A DNA stretch of 64,000 nucleotides from Blastococcus sp. DSM 46786. Lineage in GTDB: Bacteria; Actinomycetota; Actinomycetes; Mycobacteriales; Geodermatophilaceae. Numbering within the stretch: position 1 is the stretch's first letter; every line of letters starts with the position of its first letter. The position numbers were made by a program, and so were the translations under genes. Below, piece by piece: positions 7,978 through 15,927 of the stretch. The stretch lies in contig NZ_FOAO01000001.1 of the NCBI RefSeq assembly GCF_900109665.1, positions 317,098 through 381,097 of the forward strand. The letters run 5' to 3'. Below the pieces are notes generated by a model that was given only the letters and a program-made list of their open reading frames with translations, was not told where the DNA came from and did no database searches.

Positions 7978-8876
7978 CCGAGGCCCTCGCCCCGTTCGAC
8001 CGCCACCGCGGGCTGCTGTTCTCCGTGGCCTACCAGATGCTGGGCAGCGTCGCCGACGCCGAGGACGTCGTGCAGGACACCTGGCTGCGCTGGTCGGCGG
8101 CCGACCGGGGGGAGGTCGCCGACGCGCGCGCCTACCTGGTGCGCATCGCCACCCACCTCGCCCTGGACCGGCTCGGCTCGGCACGTGCTCGCCGGGAGAG
8201 CTACGTCGGGCCGTGGCTCCCCGAGCCGCTGCTGACCGGCACCGACCCGGTCGCCACGGCGCCCGCACCGGCGGACCCGGTCGCCGCCGCCGAGGTGGGC
8301 GAGCAGGTGTCGCTGGCCCTGCTCGTGGTGCTGGAGACCCTCTCCCCCGCCGAGCGGGCCGTGTTCGTGCTCCGCGAGGTGTTCGGGCTCGCGACGGCGG
8401 AGGTGGCCACGACGCTGGGGCGCAGCGAGTCCGCCGTGCGGCAGATGGCCCACCGGGCGCGCGAGCACGTCCAGGCCCGCCGGCCCCGGTTCGACACCGA
8501 TCGCCGGGCCCAGTTCGAGGTCACCGAGCGCTTCTTCGCCGCGTGCGCCGGTGGCGACGTCGGGGAGTTGCTGGCCGTGCTCGCTCCCGACGTCGTCCTC
8601 GTCAGCGACGGCGGGGGCAAGGTGACGGCGGCCCTGCGGCCGATCACGGGGGCCGACAAGGTCGCCCGCTTCGCGCTCGGGGTCGCCGCCCAGGGCCTGG
8701 AGCTCGCGGACGTGCGCATCGAGGTGGCCGAGGTCAACGGCGGGCCGGGGATCGTGGCCTGGGCCGGGGGTGACCCGCTGCTGGCCATGTCGCTCGTCGT
8801 CGCCGACGGGCGCATCGAGCAGGTCCTCCTCGTGCGCAACCCGGACAAGCTCGCCGGTCTCCGGGGCACCTCCTAG
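7974..8876 (+). CDS. ECF41-family sigma factor (SigJ-like) with SnoaL-like extension
   Basis: A 300-residue group IV sigma factor. Sigma region 2 spans about 1-75 (LLFSVAYQMLGSVADAEDVVQDTWLRW), the linker contains WLPEPL, and region 4 spans about 105-165. A C-terminal SnoaL-like domain (about 175-290) ends in NPDKLAGL; both WLPEPL and NPDKL are hallmarks of ECF41. In this group the fused domain replaces an anti-sigma factor and both restrains and supports activity. GTG 7974 overlaps the preceding stop codon (GTGA). The promoter at 7364-7390 fits its own specificity. What signal it answers is unknown. Confidence 0.93.
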   Translation: MTEALAPFDRHRGLLFSVAYQMLGSVADAEDVVQDTWLRWSAADRGEVADARAYLVRIATHLALDRLGSARARRESYVGPWLPEPLLTGTDPVATAPAPADPVAAAEVGEQVSLALLVVLETLSPAERAVFVLREVFGLATAEVATTLGRSESAVRQMAHRAREHVQARRPRFDTDRRAQFEVTERFFAACAGGDVGELLAVLAPDVVLVSDGGGKVTAALRPITGADKVARFALGVAAQGLELADVRIEVAEVNGGPGIVAWAGGDPLLAMSLVVADGRIEQVLLVRNPDKLAGLRGTS

Positions 8877-8879
8877 GCT
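8874..8879 (+). promoter_or_regulatory. -10 box overlapping a stop codon
   Basis: TAGGCT lies 7 nt before GTG 8887. Its first three bases are the TAG stop of the sigma gene. This is the spacing of a leaderless actinobacterial promoter, so the deacetylase gene can be transcribed separately from the sigma gene. Confidence 0.5.
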
Positions 8880-8886
8880 CCGCCGG

Positions 8887-9627
8887 GTGAGCTCCCCGTT
8901 CCAGCGCCCGTCCGGTCCCGCCGAGCACGTCGAGCGCGCGCTGTGCGTCCTGGCCCACCCCGACGACGTCGACTTCGGCAGCGCCGGCACCGTCGCGACC
9001 TGGACGGCGGCCGGCACCGAGGTGACGTACCTGATCGTCACCGACGGCGACGCGGGCGGCTTCGACGACACCCCCCGCGAGCAGATGGGGCCGCTGCGCC
9101 GGGCCGAGCAGATCGCGGCGGCCGCGGAGGTCGGCGTCACCGACGTGCGCTTCCTCGGCTACCCCGACGGCCGGCTGGAGCTGACCCTCGATCTGCGCCG
9201 GGACATCAGCCGGGTCATCCGGCAGGTGCGCCCGCAGCGGGTGCTGACCAGTTCCCCGGAGCGTTTCTGGGAGCGGATCGGGGCCAGCCACCCCGATCAC
9301 ATGACCGTCGGTGAATCGACGCTGCGGGCGGTCTACCCCGACGCCCGCAACCCCTTCGCCTTCCCCGAACTGCTCGCCGACGAGGGGCTGGACGCGTGGA
9401 CCGTCGACGAGGTCTGGCTCGGCGCCAGCCCGCGCGCCGACCACGCCGTCGACATCACCGACGTCGCCGACCGCAAGTTCGCCGCGCTGAAGTCCCACGT
9501 CACCCAGGTGAGCCACGTGCCAGACCTCGAGGCCTTCGTGACCGGCTGGATGCGGCAGACCGCGCAGCGGCTCGGCCTCCCCGCGGGCCGCCTCGCCGAG
9601 GCCTTCCACGTCGTCCACACCGCATGA
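8887..9627 (+). CDS. PIG-L/LmbE family deacetylase
   Basis: A 246-residue zinc-dependent deacetylase fold. The signature AHPDDVDFG (about 20-28) gives the His-Pro-Asp-Asp metal and catalytic residues; the later SHPDHMTVG (about 137) supplies the second metal-binding His. Actinobacterial relatives include MshB and Mca of mycothiol metabolism, which act on GlcNAc-Ins or mycothiol conjugates; this protein is shorter than those (about 300), so a general sugar or conjugate N-deacetylase is the safer call. GTG 8887 is chosen because AHPDD falls at the usual distance from it and a -10 box precedes it. The serine hydrolase follows 4 bases after the stop. Confidence 0.85.
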   Translation: MSSPFQRPSGPAEHVERALCVLAHPDDVDFGSAGTVATWTAAGTEVTYLIVTDGDAGGFDDTPREQMGPLRRAEQIAAAAEVGVTDVRFLGYPDGRLELTLDLRRDISRVIRQVRPQRVLTSSPERFWERIGASHPDHMTVGESTLRAVYPDARNPFAFPELLADEGLDAWTVDEVWLGASPRADHAVDITDVADRKFAALKSHVTQVSHVPDLEAFVTGWMRQTAQRLGLPAGRLAEAFHVVHTA

Positions 9628-9631
9628 GGCG

Positions 9632-10903
9632 ATGAGTTCCGGCCGGCCTCCGGGTCATCCCCCCGTGGACGGTCGCAGAGGTGACGTGGCGCGGGCGGAG
9701 CGGGTCGAGGCGGCGGTGGCAGGAGCGGTCGCCGCCGGAGAGGTCCCGGGCGCCGCCTGGTGGGTCGGCCGGCGCGGCCGGCCCGTCTCCACCGGCGCGA
9801 CCGGTGTGCACGCACCCGGCACCGGCGACGCCGTGCGGCCGGACACCGTGTTCCGCATCGCCTCGACGACCAAGCCGGTCGTCGCCGCCGCGGCGATGTC
9901 CCTCGTCGACGAGGGACTCCTCGCCCTCGACGACCCCGCCGACAGGTTCCTCCCGGAGCTCGCCGACCGGCGGGTCCTCGCCGACCCCGCCGACCCGGAG
10001 GCGGGGACGGTGCCGGCGGAGCGACCGATCACCGTCCGCGACGTCCTCACCCTCCGGCTGGGGCTCGGCCTGGACTTCACCGCCCCCTGGCCGTCCCCGG
10101 TGCTGGCCGCGCTCGCCGCGGCCGGGCTGCCCGTCGGCCCGCCGGCCCCGCAGGCGGCACCGGAGCCGGACGAGTGGATGCGCCGGCTCGGCGCGGTGCC
10201 GCTGGCCTACCAGCCGGGCAGCCGCTGGCTCTACCACGTGGGCGCCAGCGTGCTCGGCGTCCTGGTGTCGCGCGCCGCGGGGCGCCCCCTCCCGGCGGTG
10301 CTGGACGAGCGGGTCCTCCGGCCGGCGGGGATGCGCAGCACCGGCTTCGGGGTGCCGCCGGCGGCCCGGGACCGGCTGGGACCGCACTGGACGCCGCCGG
10401 GGCCCGACGGCGCACGCGAGCTCTACGACGCGGCGGACGGCCAGTGGTCGTCGGCGCCCGCGTTCCCCGACGGCGGCGACGGCCTGGTCTCCACGGTCGG
10501 CGACCTGGCCGCCTTCGCCCGGGTGCTCGAGTCGCAGGGGTGCGCCGCCGACGGCACCCGGGTGCTGAGCGAGGCCGCGGTCCGGGCCATGACCACCGAG
10601 CAGGTCGGCCCGGTGGACGACGAGGGCGGTGGGTGGGGGCTGGGCATCGGCGTCCGCCGCACCGACGAGCCGGGCGGCCGGCACGCCGGCTCCTACGGCT
10701 GGGACGGCGGCCTGGGCAGCACCTGGTGGACCGATCCGGTCACGGGCACGACGGCCGTCCTGCTGACCAACCAGATGTGGGCCTCCCCGGAACCACCGCC
10801 GTTGTTCGCCGCGTTCCGGCGCGCCGCCTTCGGGGGCGCGCCGGCGGGCGGGACCAGCTCCTGGGACGGGAGGCCGCCGGCGCCACGCAGCCACGTCCGC
10901 TGA
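9632..10903 (+). CDS. Serine hydrolase, class C beta-lactamase family
   Basis: A 423-residue member of the penicillin-binding/beta-lactamase superfamily. S78-T-T-K81 is the nucleophile motif, Y201 in WLYHVGAS sits in the place of the YxN motif, and HAGSYGWDGG (about 352) stands for the KTG/HxG motif. There is no signal peptide, so it is probably cytoplasmic and acts as an esterase or D-amino-acid peptidase rather than a resistance enzyme. ATG 9632 follows the PIG-L stop by 4 nt and the two are likely cotranscribed. The last 25 residues are Pro/Gly/Arg-rich and probably disordered. Confidence 0.85.
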   Translation: MSSGRPPGHPPVDGRRGDVARAERVEAAVAGAVAAGEVPGAAWWVGRRGRPVSTGATGVHAPGTGDAVRPDTVFRIASTTKPVVAAAAMSLVDEGLLALDDPADRFLPELADRRVLADPADPEAGTVPAERPITVRDVLTLRLGLGLDFTAPWPSPVLAALAAAGLPVGPPAPQAAPEPDEWMRRLGAVPLAYQPGSRWLYHVGASVLGVLVSRAAGRPLPAVLDERVLRPAGMRSTGFGVPPAARDRLGPHWTPPGPDGARELYDAADGQWSSAPAFPDGGDGLVSTVGDLAAFARVLESQGCAADGTRVLSEAAVRAMTTEQVGPVDDEGGGWGLGIGVRRTDEPGGRHAGSYGWDGGLGSTWWTDPVTGTTAVLLTNQMWASPEPPPLFAAFRRAAFGGAPAGGTSSWDGRPPAPRSHVR

Positions 10904-10944
10904 CGACGCCCACCCGCGGACCGACACGGCCCGCGGGCCTCCGC

Positions 10945-12288
10945 TCAGCCGGCGCCGAGCACCAGCAGGGTCCCGGCGAAGACGATGCCGGTGATCAGGC
11001 AGGTGATCGCGGTGAACCCGAAGATGTCGCGGACTCCCAGCCCGGCGACCGCGAGCAGCGGCAGGGCCCAGAACGGCTGGATCATGTTCGTCCACTGGTC
11101 GCCGTAGGCGATCGCCATGGTGATGACGGCGGGATCGACACCCAGGGAGTCGGCGGCGTCGAGGAAGATCGGCGCCTGGACGGCGAACTGCCCGCCGCCG
11201 CTGGGCACGAACAGGTTGAGCAGGCCGGCCGAGAGGAACGCCAGCAACCCCAGGCTGCCGGGGCTGGCGATGTCGGAGAACCACCCGCTCAGCTGCGCCG
11301 CCAGCCCCGAGGCGGTCATCATCCCGATGATGCCGGCGTAGAGCGGGTACTGGAGCAGCACCTCCCCGACGGTGCGCACCGCCCCGCCGACGAGCTCGGC
11401 CAGCTCGGCCGGGCTGCGCACGATGAGCAGGATCGCGGCGAGGAACGACCAGTTGACGATGTCGAGGGTGAGGTCGAAGCCCTCCTGCGCGAAGTACACG
11501 CCCAGGTAGCCCAGCAGCGCGAGGCCGGGGATCAGCGTGACCAGCCGCGAGGCCTCCATGCGCTCGGCGGGGGTCCCCGGCGTCTTCAACGCGACGTCGG
11601 GCTCCTCGCTCCCCATCCGCTCGGGGAGCTCGACGATCCGGTCCTTCCCCTTGGGGGCGAGCAGGACGACGGTGCCGATGATCGCCGCGACCGCCACGAC
11701 GATCGCGATGAGGTTCCAGGGCGAGTACACGGTCTCGCTGATCGGGATGGTCCGGCCGATCGCCTCCTCGACGAAGCTGCCGGGCGTCGCGGCGGCCAGC
11801 GGGCCGGTGGCGCTGTAGCCCATGTGCCAGACGGCGAAGCCCGAGTAGGCGCTGGCGACCAGCAGCGGGTAGTGCAGCTTCGTCCCGCGGCGGCGCGCGG
11901 CCCGGCCCACCTCGAGGGCGATCACGCCGCCCACCACCAGCCCCAGCCCGAAACTGATGAGCGAGGCGATCGCCGAGACGAGGGCGACGAACGCGTAGGC
12001 CGCGCGAGGGCTCTTGGGCACCTCGGCGATGCGGGTCAGCCCGGCCTTGACCGGCCGGGTGAGCGCCAGCGTGTAGCCGAGCAGCAGCACGAGGGCCACC
12101 TGCGTCATGAACGCCAGCAGCCCGGCCAGGCCGTCACCCCAGGCCCGTGTCAGCTCGGCGGGCCCGATGTCGCCGAAGACCAGGGCGAGCACCGCGACGA
12201 TCACGGTGAGCACCACCGCGAAGACGAATGCCCCCGGCAGGTAGCGCTCCACGCCGGCGACCAGCGGGCGCGACAGGGTTCGTAGCAT
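10945..12288 (-). CDS. AtoE-like short-chain fatty acid transporter
   Basis: A 447-residue integral membrane protein with about 12 hydrophobic segments and the conserved stretches PRAAYAFVALVSAIASLI, VPSGGGQFAVQAPIF and YGDQWTNMIQPFWALP, typical of the AtoE/TIGR00366 family of short-chain fatty acid permeases. It probably brings acetoacetate or short fatty acids across the membrane. A charged cytoplasmic loop lies at about 205-240. ATG 12286-12288 is preceded by GAGGAAGG. It is a single gene, convergent with the serine hydrolase and divergent from the TnpB gene. Confidence 0.82.
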   Translation of the reverse strand: MLRTLSRPLVAGVERYLPGAFVFAVVLTVIVAVLALVFGDIGPAELTRAWGDGLAGLLAFMTQVALVLLLGYTLALTRPVKAGLTRIAEVPKSPRAAYAFVALVSAIASLISFGLGLVVGGVIALEVGRAARRRGTKLHYPLLVASAYSGFAVWHMGYSATGPLAAATPGSFVEEAIGRTIPISETVYSPWNLIAIVVAVAAIIGTVVLLAPKGKDRIVELPERMGSEEPDVALKTPGTPAERMEASRLVTLIPGLALLGYLGVYFAQEGFDLTLDIVNWSFLAAILLIVRSPAELAELVGGAVRTVGEVLLQYPLYAGIIGMMTASGLAAQLSGWFSDIASPGSLGLLAFLSAGLLNLFVPSGGGQFAVQAPIFLDAADSLGVDPAVITMAIAYGDQWTNMIQPFWALPLLAVAGLGVRDIFGFTAITCLITGIVFAGTLLVLGAG

Positions 12289-12418
12289 GGCGGCCTTCCT
12301 CTCCCCCGGGCCCGCTGGGCAGGCCGACCTCGCCCATGCTTAGCGGAGGTGAGCGGGGGCGGCCAGTCGCAGCTGGTACCGCAGCCGGCAACGTTCGCCT
12401 CGTCGTTGTGTCGGTGGT

Positions 12419-13948
12419 GTGGGGCAGGGTGCGGGTGTGCCTCGTCGTCGGGAGTCGTCCGCACCGCCGGTGGTGTACCGGACGGCGCGGGTGGGGCTGC
12501 GGGCTACAGGCGGGCAGCGGCGGCGGCTGTTCGGGTTGCTGCGGTCGGGTGGGGATGTGTGGGCGGCGGTGCTGCTGCTCAACCGCTGGCGCCGGCAACG
12601 CGGTGACCGGCCGCTGGTCGGCTATCAGGAGCTGTGCCGGGAGCTGGCCGCCGCTGGGGAGGGCACCTTCGGTGAGCTCTCCACGGTGGGTGCCCGGTCG
12701 GTGCTGCGGGCTTACTCCGATGCGTGGATGAGCGCGGCCCGACGCCGCCGGGCCGGCGACGAGACGGCGCGCTTTCCGCGGCGGCGGCGGGGGCTGGTGC
12801 CGGTCCGCTTCTACGCCGGAACCTTCACCGTGGACGGTGGGCGGGTGCGGCTGCCGGTGGCCCGCGGCCGCCCGCCGTTGTGGGTGCGGCTGGCCCGCCC
12901 GCTGCCCTATCCGGACGGGCAGGTGCGCTCGGTACGGCTGACGTGTGCGGGGCGGCGGCTGTTCCTGGAAGTCACCGCCGAGGTTCCGGTCACCGTCCAC
13001 CCGGCCGGGGCGGGCCCGGATCCGGCCCGGGTCGCCGGCGTGGATCTGGGCATCATCCATCCCTACGCCGCGCTGGCACCCCGCGGTGGTGAGGGCGGCC
13101 GGGATGCGGCGCTGCTGGTGTCGGGGCGGGCGTTGCGCGCCGAGCACCGGCTGCACCTGGCCGAGGCCAAGGCCCGCACCCGCGCCGCCGCCCGCCGCGC
13201 CCCGGCACCTGGGCGGCGCGGGTCCCGGCGGTGGAAGCAGTTCCGCCGGCGCACCCGAGCCCTCGAAGGCCGGCACCGCCGGCGGCTGGCACAGGCCCGG
13301 CACGAAGCCGCGAAAGCGGTCGTGTCCTGGGCCGTGGCCCAGCGGATCGGCACCCTGGCCGTCGGCGACCCGCGCGGGGTGCTGGGCCGTGATGCCGGCC
13401 GGCGGCAGAACAAGGCCGTCCGCGACTGGGCGGTCGGCGATCTGCTGCGGGCGCTGGCCGACAAGGCCGAACAGTCCGGCATCGTCGTCGAGATGGTCGA
13501 CGAACGGGGCACCTCCTCCACCTGCCCGGCGTGCGCAGCCCGCGTGGCCAAGCCGCGGGGGCGGGTCTTTCACTGCCGGCGTTGCCGGTTCACCGGGCAC
13601 CGCGATCTTGTCGGTGCTGCCAACATCGCCGCCCGCGCCTCGGCTTCGGCCGGGGCCGCGAGCGGTGGCTCCGTCGTCACCGGGTCACCGCCGGTGACCA
13701 CGCACCGTCGAGCCGGTCGGCACCTGCCCGGTGCCGGCCGGTCCCGGCGTGATCCCCGCCGCGGATTGATCAGCCGGCCCCCGGGCCGGCCGATCCCCAC
13801 CGATCCGGTGGTCCGCGGTGGCGGGTCCATCTGGCCCGCCGTGGCCCGCCCCGGAACCGGTCCCGGTTCCGGGGAGTCGCTCGCCGGCACCCGCCGCGAG
13901 GATCAGGCACCGCCCCACCGGGGCGAACCTTGCCTGACACGGCACTAG
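12419..13948 (+). CDS. Solitary TnpB-type RNA-guided nuclease with altered RuvC-II
   Basis: A 509-codon TnpB (IS200/IS605/IS607 accessory protein). The RuvC-I Asp is D209 (AGVDLGI). The RuvC-II position, where canonical TnpB has Glu in a V-E-D-L context, reads A-V-G316-D-P-R-G, so the usual Glu is absent. RuvC-III Asp is D396 (GHRDLVGAAN). A zinc ribbon is intact with C369, C372, C386 and C389. E362 in DERGTSSTCP could serve as the third acidic residue, as proposed for some rearranged TnpB sites. After about residue 410 the frame runs through a low-complexity tail that probably overlaps guide-RNA sequence. No TnpA is adjacent. Start may be GTG 12419 or GTG 12437. The stop overlaps the last codons of the opposite LuxR gene by 4 nt. 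Confidence 0.85.
   Translation: MGQGAGVPRRRESSAPPVVYRTARVGLRATGGQRRRLFGLLRSGGDVWAAVLLLNRWRRQRGDRPLVGYQELCRELAAAGEGTFGELSTVGARSVLRAYSDAWMSAARRRRAGDETARFPRRRRGLVPVRFYAGTFTVDGGRVRLPVARGRPPLWVRLARPLPYPDGQVRSVRLTCAGRRLFLEVTAEVPVTVHPAGAGPDPARVAGVDLGIIHPYAALAPRGGEGGRDAALLVSGRALRAEHRLHLAEAKARTRAAARRAPAPGRRGSRRWKQFRRRTRALEGRHRRRLAQARHEAAKAVVSWAVAQRIGTLAVGDPRGVLGRDAGRRQNKAVRDWAVGDLLRALADKAEQSGIVVEMVDERGTSSTCPACAARVAKPRGRVFHCRRCRFTGHRDLVGAANIAARASASAGAASGGSVVTGSPPVTTHRRAGRHLPGAGRSRRDPRRGLISRPPGRPIPTDPVVRGGGSIWPAVARPGTGPGSGESLAGTRREDQAPPHRGEPCLTRH
13640..13948 (+). ncRNA. Candidate omega-RNA scaffold at the TnpB 3' end
   Basis: TnpB guide RNAs normally come from the 3' end of tnpB and the right end of the element. 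Here the last 300 bases of the frame encode no conserved protein but hold nested hairpins, including GCCGGC-CCCGG-GCCGGC around 13780 and a perfect 10-bp stem CCCCGGAACC / GGTTCCGGGG around 13851-13875. Exact ends are unknown. Confidence 0.35.
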
Positions 13949-14628
13949 AGCAACCGGTTGGTCGCCGCCCAGCGGGTGAGCTCGTTGCGGTTGGAGAGCT
14001 GCAGCTTGCGCAGCACGTTGGAGGCGTGCGACTCCACGGTCTTCACCGAGATGAACAGCCGGGACCCGATCTCCCGGTAGGTGTAGCCGCGGGCCAGCAG
14101 CTGCATCACCTCCCGCTCCCGGGCGCTCAGCAGGTCCAGCCCCGGATCGCTGACCTCCTCGGCCGCGGGCTCCTGGGCCACCGCTCCCCCGGCGGCGAAG
14201 GCGTCCAGCACGAAGCCGGCCAGCCGGGGGCTGAAGACGACGTCGCCGTCGGCCACCCGGCGGACGGCGTCGACCAGGTCGGGCCCGGAGATGGTCTTGG
14301 TGACGTAGCCCCGTGCGCCGGCCCGGATCACGGCGATCACGTCCTCCGCGGCGTCGGACACCGACAGGGCGAGCCACTTCACCTCCGGCAGCTCACCGCG
14401 GAGCGCCTCCAGCACCGCCCGCCCGCCACCGCCGGGCATGTGCACGTCCAGCAGCACGACGTCGGGCCGCGCGCCGCGGATGCCCTCGATCGCGGTGCCG
14501 ACGTCGGCCGCCTCCCCGACGACGGTCACGTCCGCGCCGAGCTCGGCGCGCACGCCGGTGCGCACCATCGCGTGGTCGTCGACCACGAACACCCGCGGGC
14601 CCATGCTGCGCTCCTCGATCGACGTCAC
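13945..14628 (-). CDS. NarL/LuxR-family response regulator of the PspC two-component system
   Basis: A 227-residue response regulator. The receiver has D17-D18 (VVDDHAMV), phosphoacceptor D61 (VVLLDVHMPG) and a conserved Lys in the GYVTKT stretch. The C-terminal LuxR helix-turn-helix reads LSAREREVMQLLARGYTYREIG and then VKTVESHASNVLRKL. GTG 14626-14628 overlaps the stop of the upstream sensor kinase (GTGA), so the pair is translationally coupled. It should regulate the divergent pspC genes and perhaps envelope-stress genes. The stop codon lies directly against the end of the TnpB element, so the gene may have been joined to the insertion without losing its end; the C-terminus WAATNRLL looks complete. 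Confidence 0.9.
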   Translation of the reverse strand: MTSIEERSMGPRVFVVDDHAMVRTGVRAELGADVTVVGEAADVGTAIEGIRGARPDVVLLDVHMPGGGGRAVLEALRGELPEVKWLALSVSDAAEDVIAVIRAGARGYVTKTISGPDLVDAVRRVADGDVVFSPRLAGFVLDAFAAGGAVAQEPAAEEVSDPGLDLLSAREREVMQLLARGYTYREIGSRLFISVKTVESHASNVLRKLQLSNRNELTRWAATNRLL

Positions 14629-15803
14629 GTGTTCTTCCTCGGCAGGACCAGCTCCACCTCGGTCCCCTCCCCCGGGGTCGACCGGACCAGCGCCGAGCCT
14701 CCCAGCCGGGCGAGCCGGCCGTGCACGGAGTCGCGCAGGCCGCGCCGGTCGTCCGGCACCGTGCCGGGGTCGAACCCCTTGCCGCGGTCCCGGACGAACA
14801 CCGACACCTGGTCGGCGGTCACCTCGGTGTAGAGGTCGGCGGAGGGCTCGCCGGAGTGCTTGGCCGCGTTGACCAGCGCCTCGCGGGTCGCGGCGCCGAG
14901 GGCGGCCAGCTCCTCGTCGACGGGGGCGTCCCCGACCACGACGGGGTCGACCGTCAGCGCGTGGTCGGCCTCCACGTCCGCGACCATGCCCGCCACCAGC
15001 CCGGCCCAGGTGCCGCCCTCCCGCACCGCCACCGGGTCGTACAGCCAGGCCCGGAGCTCCCGCTCCTGGCTGCGCGCCAGCCGGCTCACCGCCTGCGGCT
15101 CCTCGGCATTGCGCTGGATGAGGGCCAGCGTCTGCAGCACCGAGTCGTGCAGGTGCGCGGCGACGGCGGCACGCTCCTCCGACCGGATGCGGGCGGCACG
15201 CTCCTCGGCCCGGGAGTCCAGCAGCCGCCGCCACAGCGGAGCGGTCGCCAGGACGACACCGGTGAGGATGAGCAGGGTGGCGGCGAACCCGTTGCGCGCG
15301 TTGGCCAGCTGACCGGTGGTCGCCAGCAGCAGGAACAGCCCGACGCCCAGGACGGCGACCCCGCCGGCCAGGGCCCACCGGACGCCGGCGACGGCCAGCG
15401 TCCGGTCGGTGTCCAGCTGCCGCCAGATCACGGTGAGGCCGCCGGCCAGCAGGATCAGCGGCAGCACGACGTCGGTGCTGGTCCACTGGCTCAGCTGTCC
15501 CAGCAGGCTGACGGCGATCAGCCCGAGCACGACGAGCGCGATCCACTGCCGGGCACCGGCCGGGCGCCAGCCTTCGACCACCGCGGCGGACTCTCCCGGC
15601 GCCGCGACCGGCATGGTCAGCCACAGCAGCGCGTAGGCGATGATGCCCAGCCCCGTCGTCGCCAGCAGCACGAACGCCACCCGCACCACGAGCGGGTCCT
15701 GGCGCAGGTGCGCGGCGGTGCCGGCCGCGACACCGGCGACGAGCCGGCCCTCGCGCGGGCGCGCGAGCGGCGGACGCGGCGGTACGCCGACGGTGGAGGT
15801 CAC
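14625..15803 (-). CDS. PspC-domain sensor histidine kinase
   Basis: A 392-residue membrane kinase. An N-terminal PspC domain (about 10-75, ending in YALLWLTMPVAAPGE) is followed by four or five further hydrophobic segments. The HisKA_3 dimerisation segment ERAAVAAHLHDSVLQTLALI (His about 203) and a HATPase domain with REALVNAAKHSG, DRGKGFDP and DRRGLRDSVHGRL close the protein. Kinases of this build, paired with LuxR regulators, respond to envelope stress in actinobacteria. GTG 15801-15803 is preferred because the PspC domain begins right after it; the longer open frame is basic and unrelated. It is divergent from the pspC gene at 15928. Confidence 0.87.
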   Translation of the reverse strand: MTSTVGVPPRPPLARPREGRLVAGVAAGTAAHLRQDPLVVRVAFVLLATTGLGIIAYALLWLTMPVAAPGESAAVVEGWRPAGARQWIALVVLGLIAVSLLGQLSQWTSTDVVLPLILLAGGLTVIWRQLDTDRTLAVAGVRWALAGGVAVLGVGLFLLLATTGQLANARNGFAATLLILTGVVLATAPLWRRLLDSRAEERAARIRSEERAAVAAHLHDSVLQTLALIQRNAEEPQAVSRLARSQERELRAWLYDPVAVREGGTWAGLVAGMVADVEADHALTVDPVVVGDAPVDEELAALGAATREALVNAAKHSGEPSADLYTEVTADQVSVFVRDRGKGFDPGTVPDDRRGLRDSVHGRLARLGGSALVRSTPGEGTEVELVLPRKNT

Positions 15804-15927
15804 GCCACCGATCGTCGCACCGGCGACCGGCCCGCCGACACCGGTGATCACCCGGGGAGAGGAACCAGGGTCGGTTCGGGGGGTTCCCTGATGGTCACCG
15901 GCCCCGCCGGTCGGCAGGCTTGCCGCC

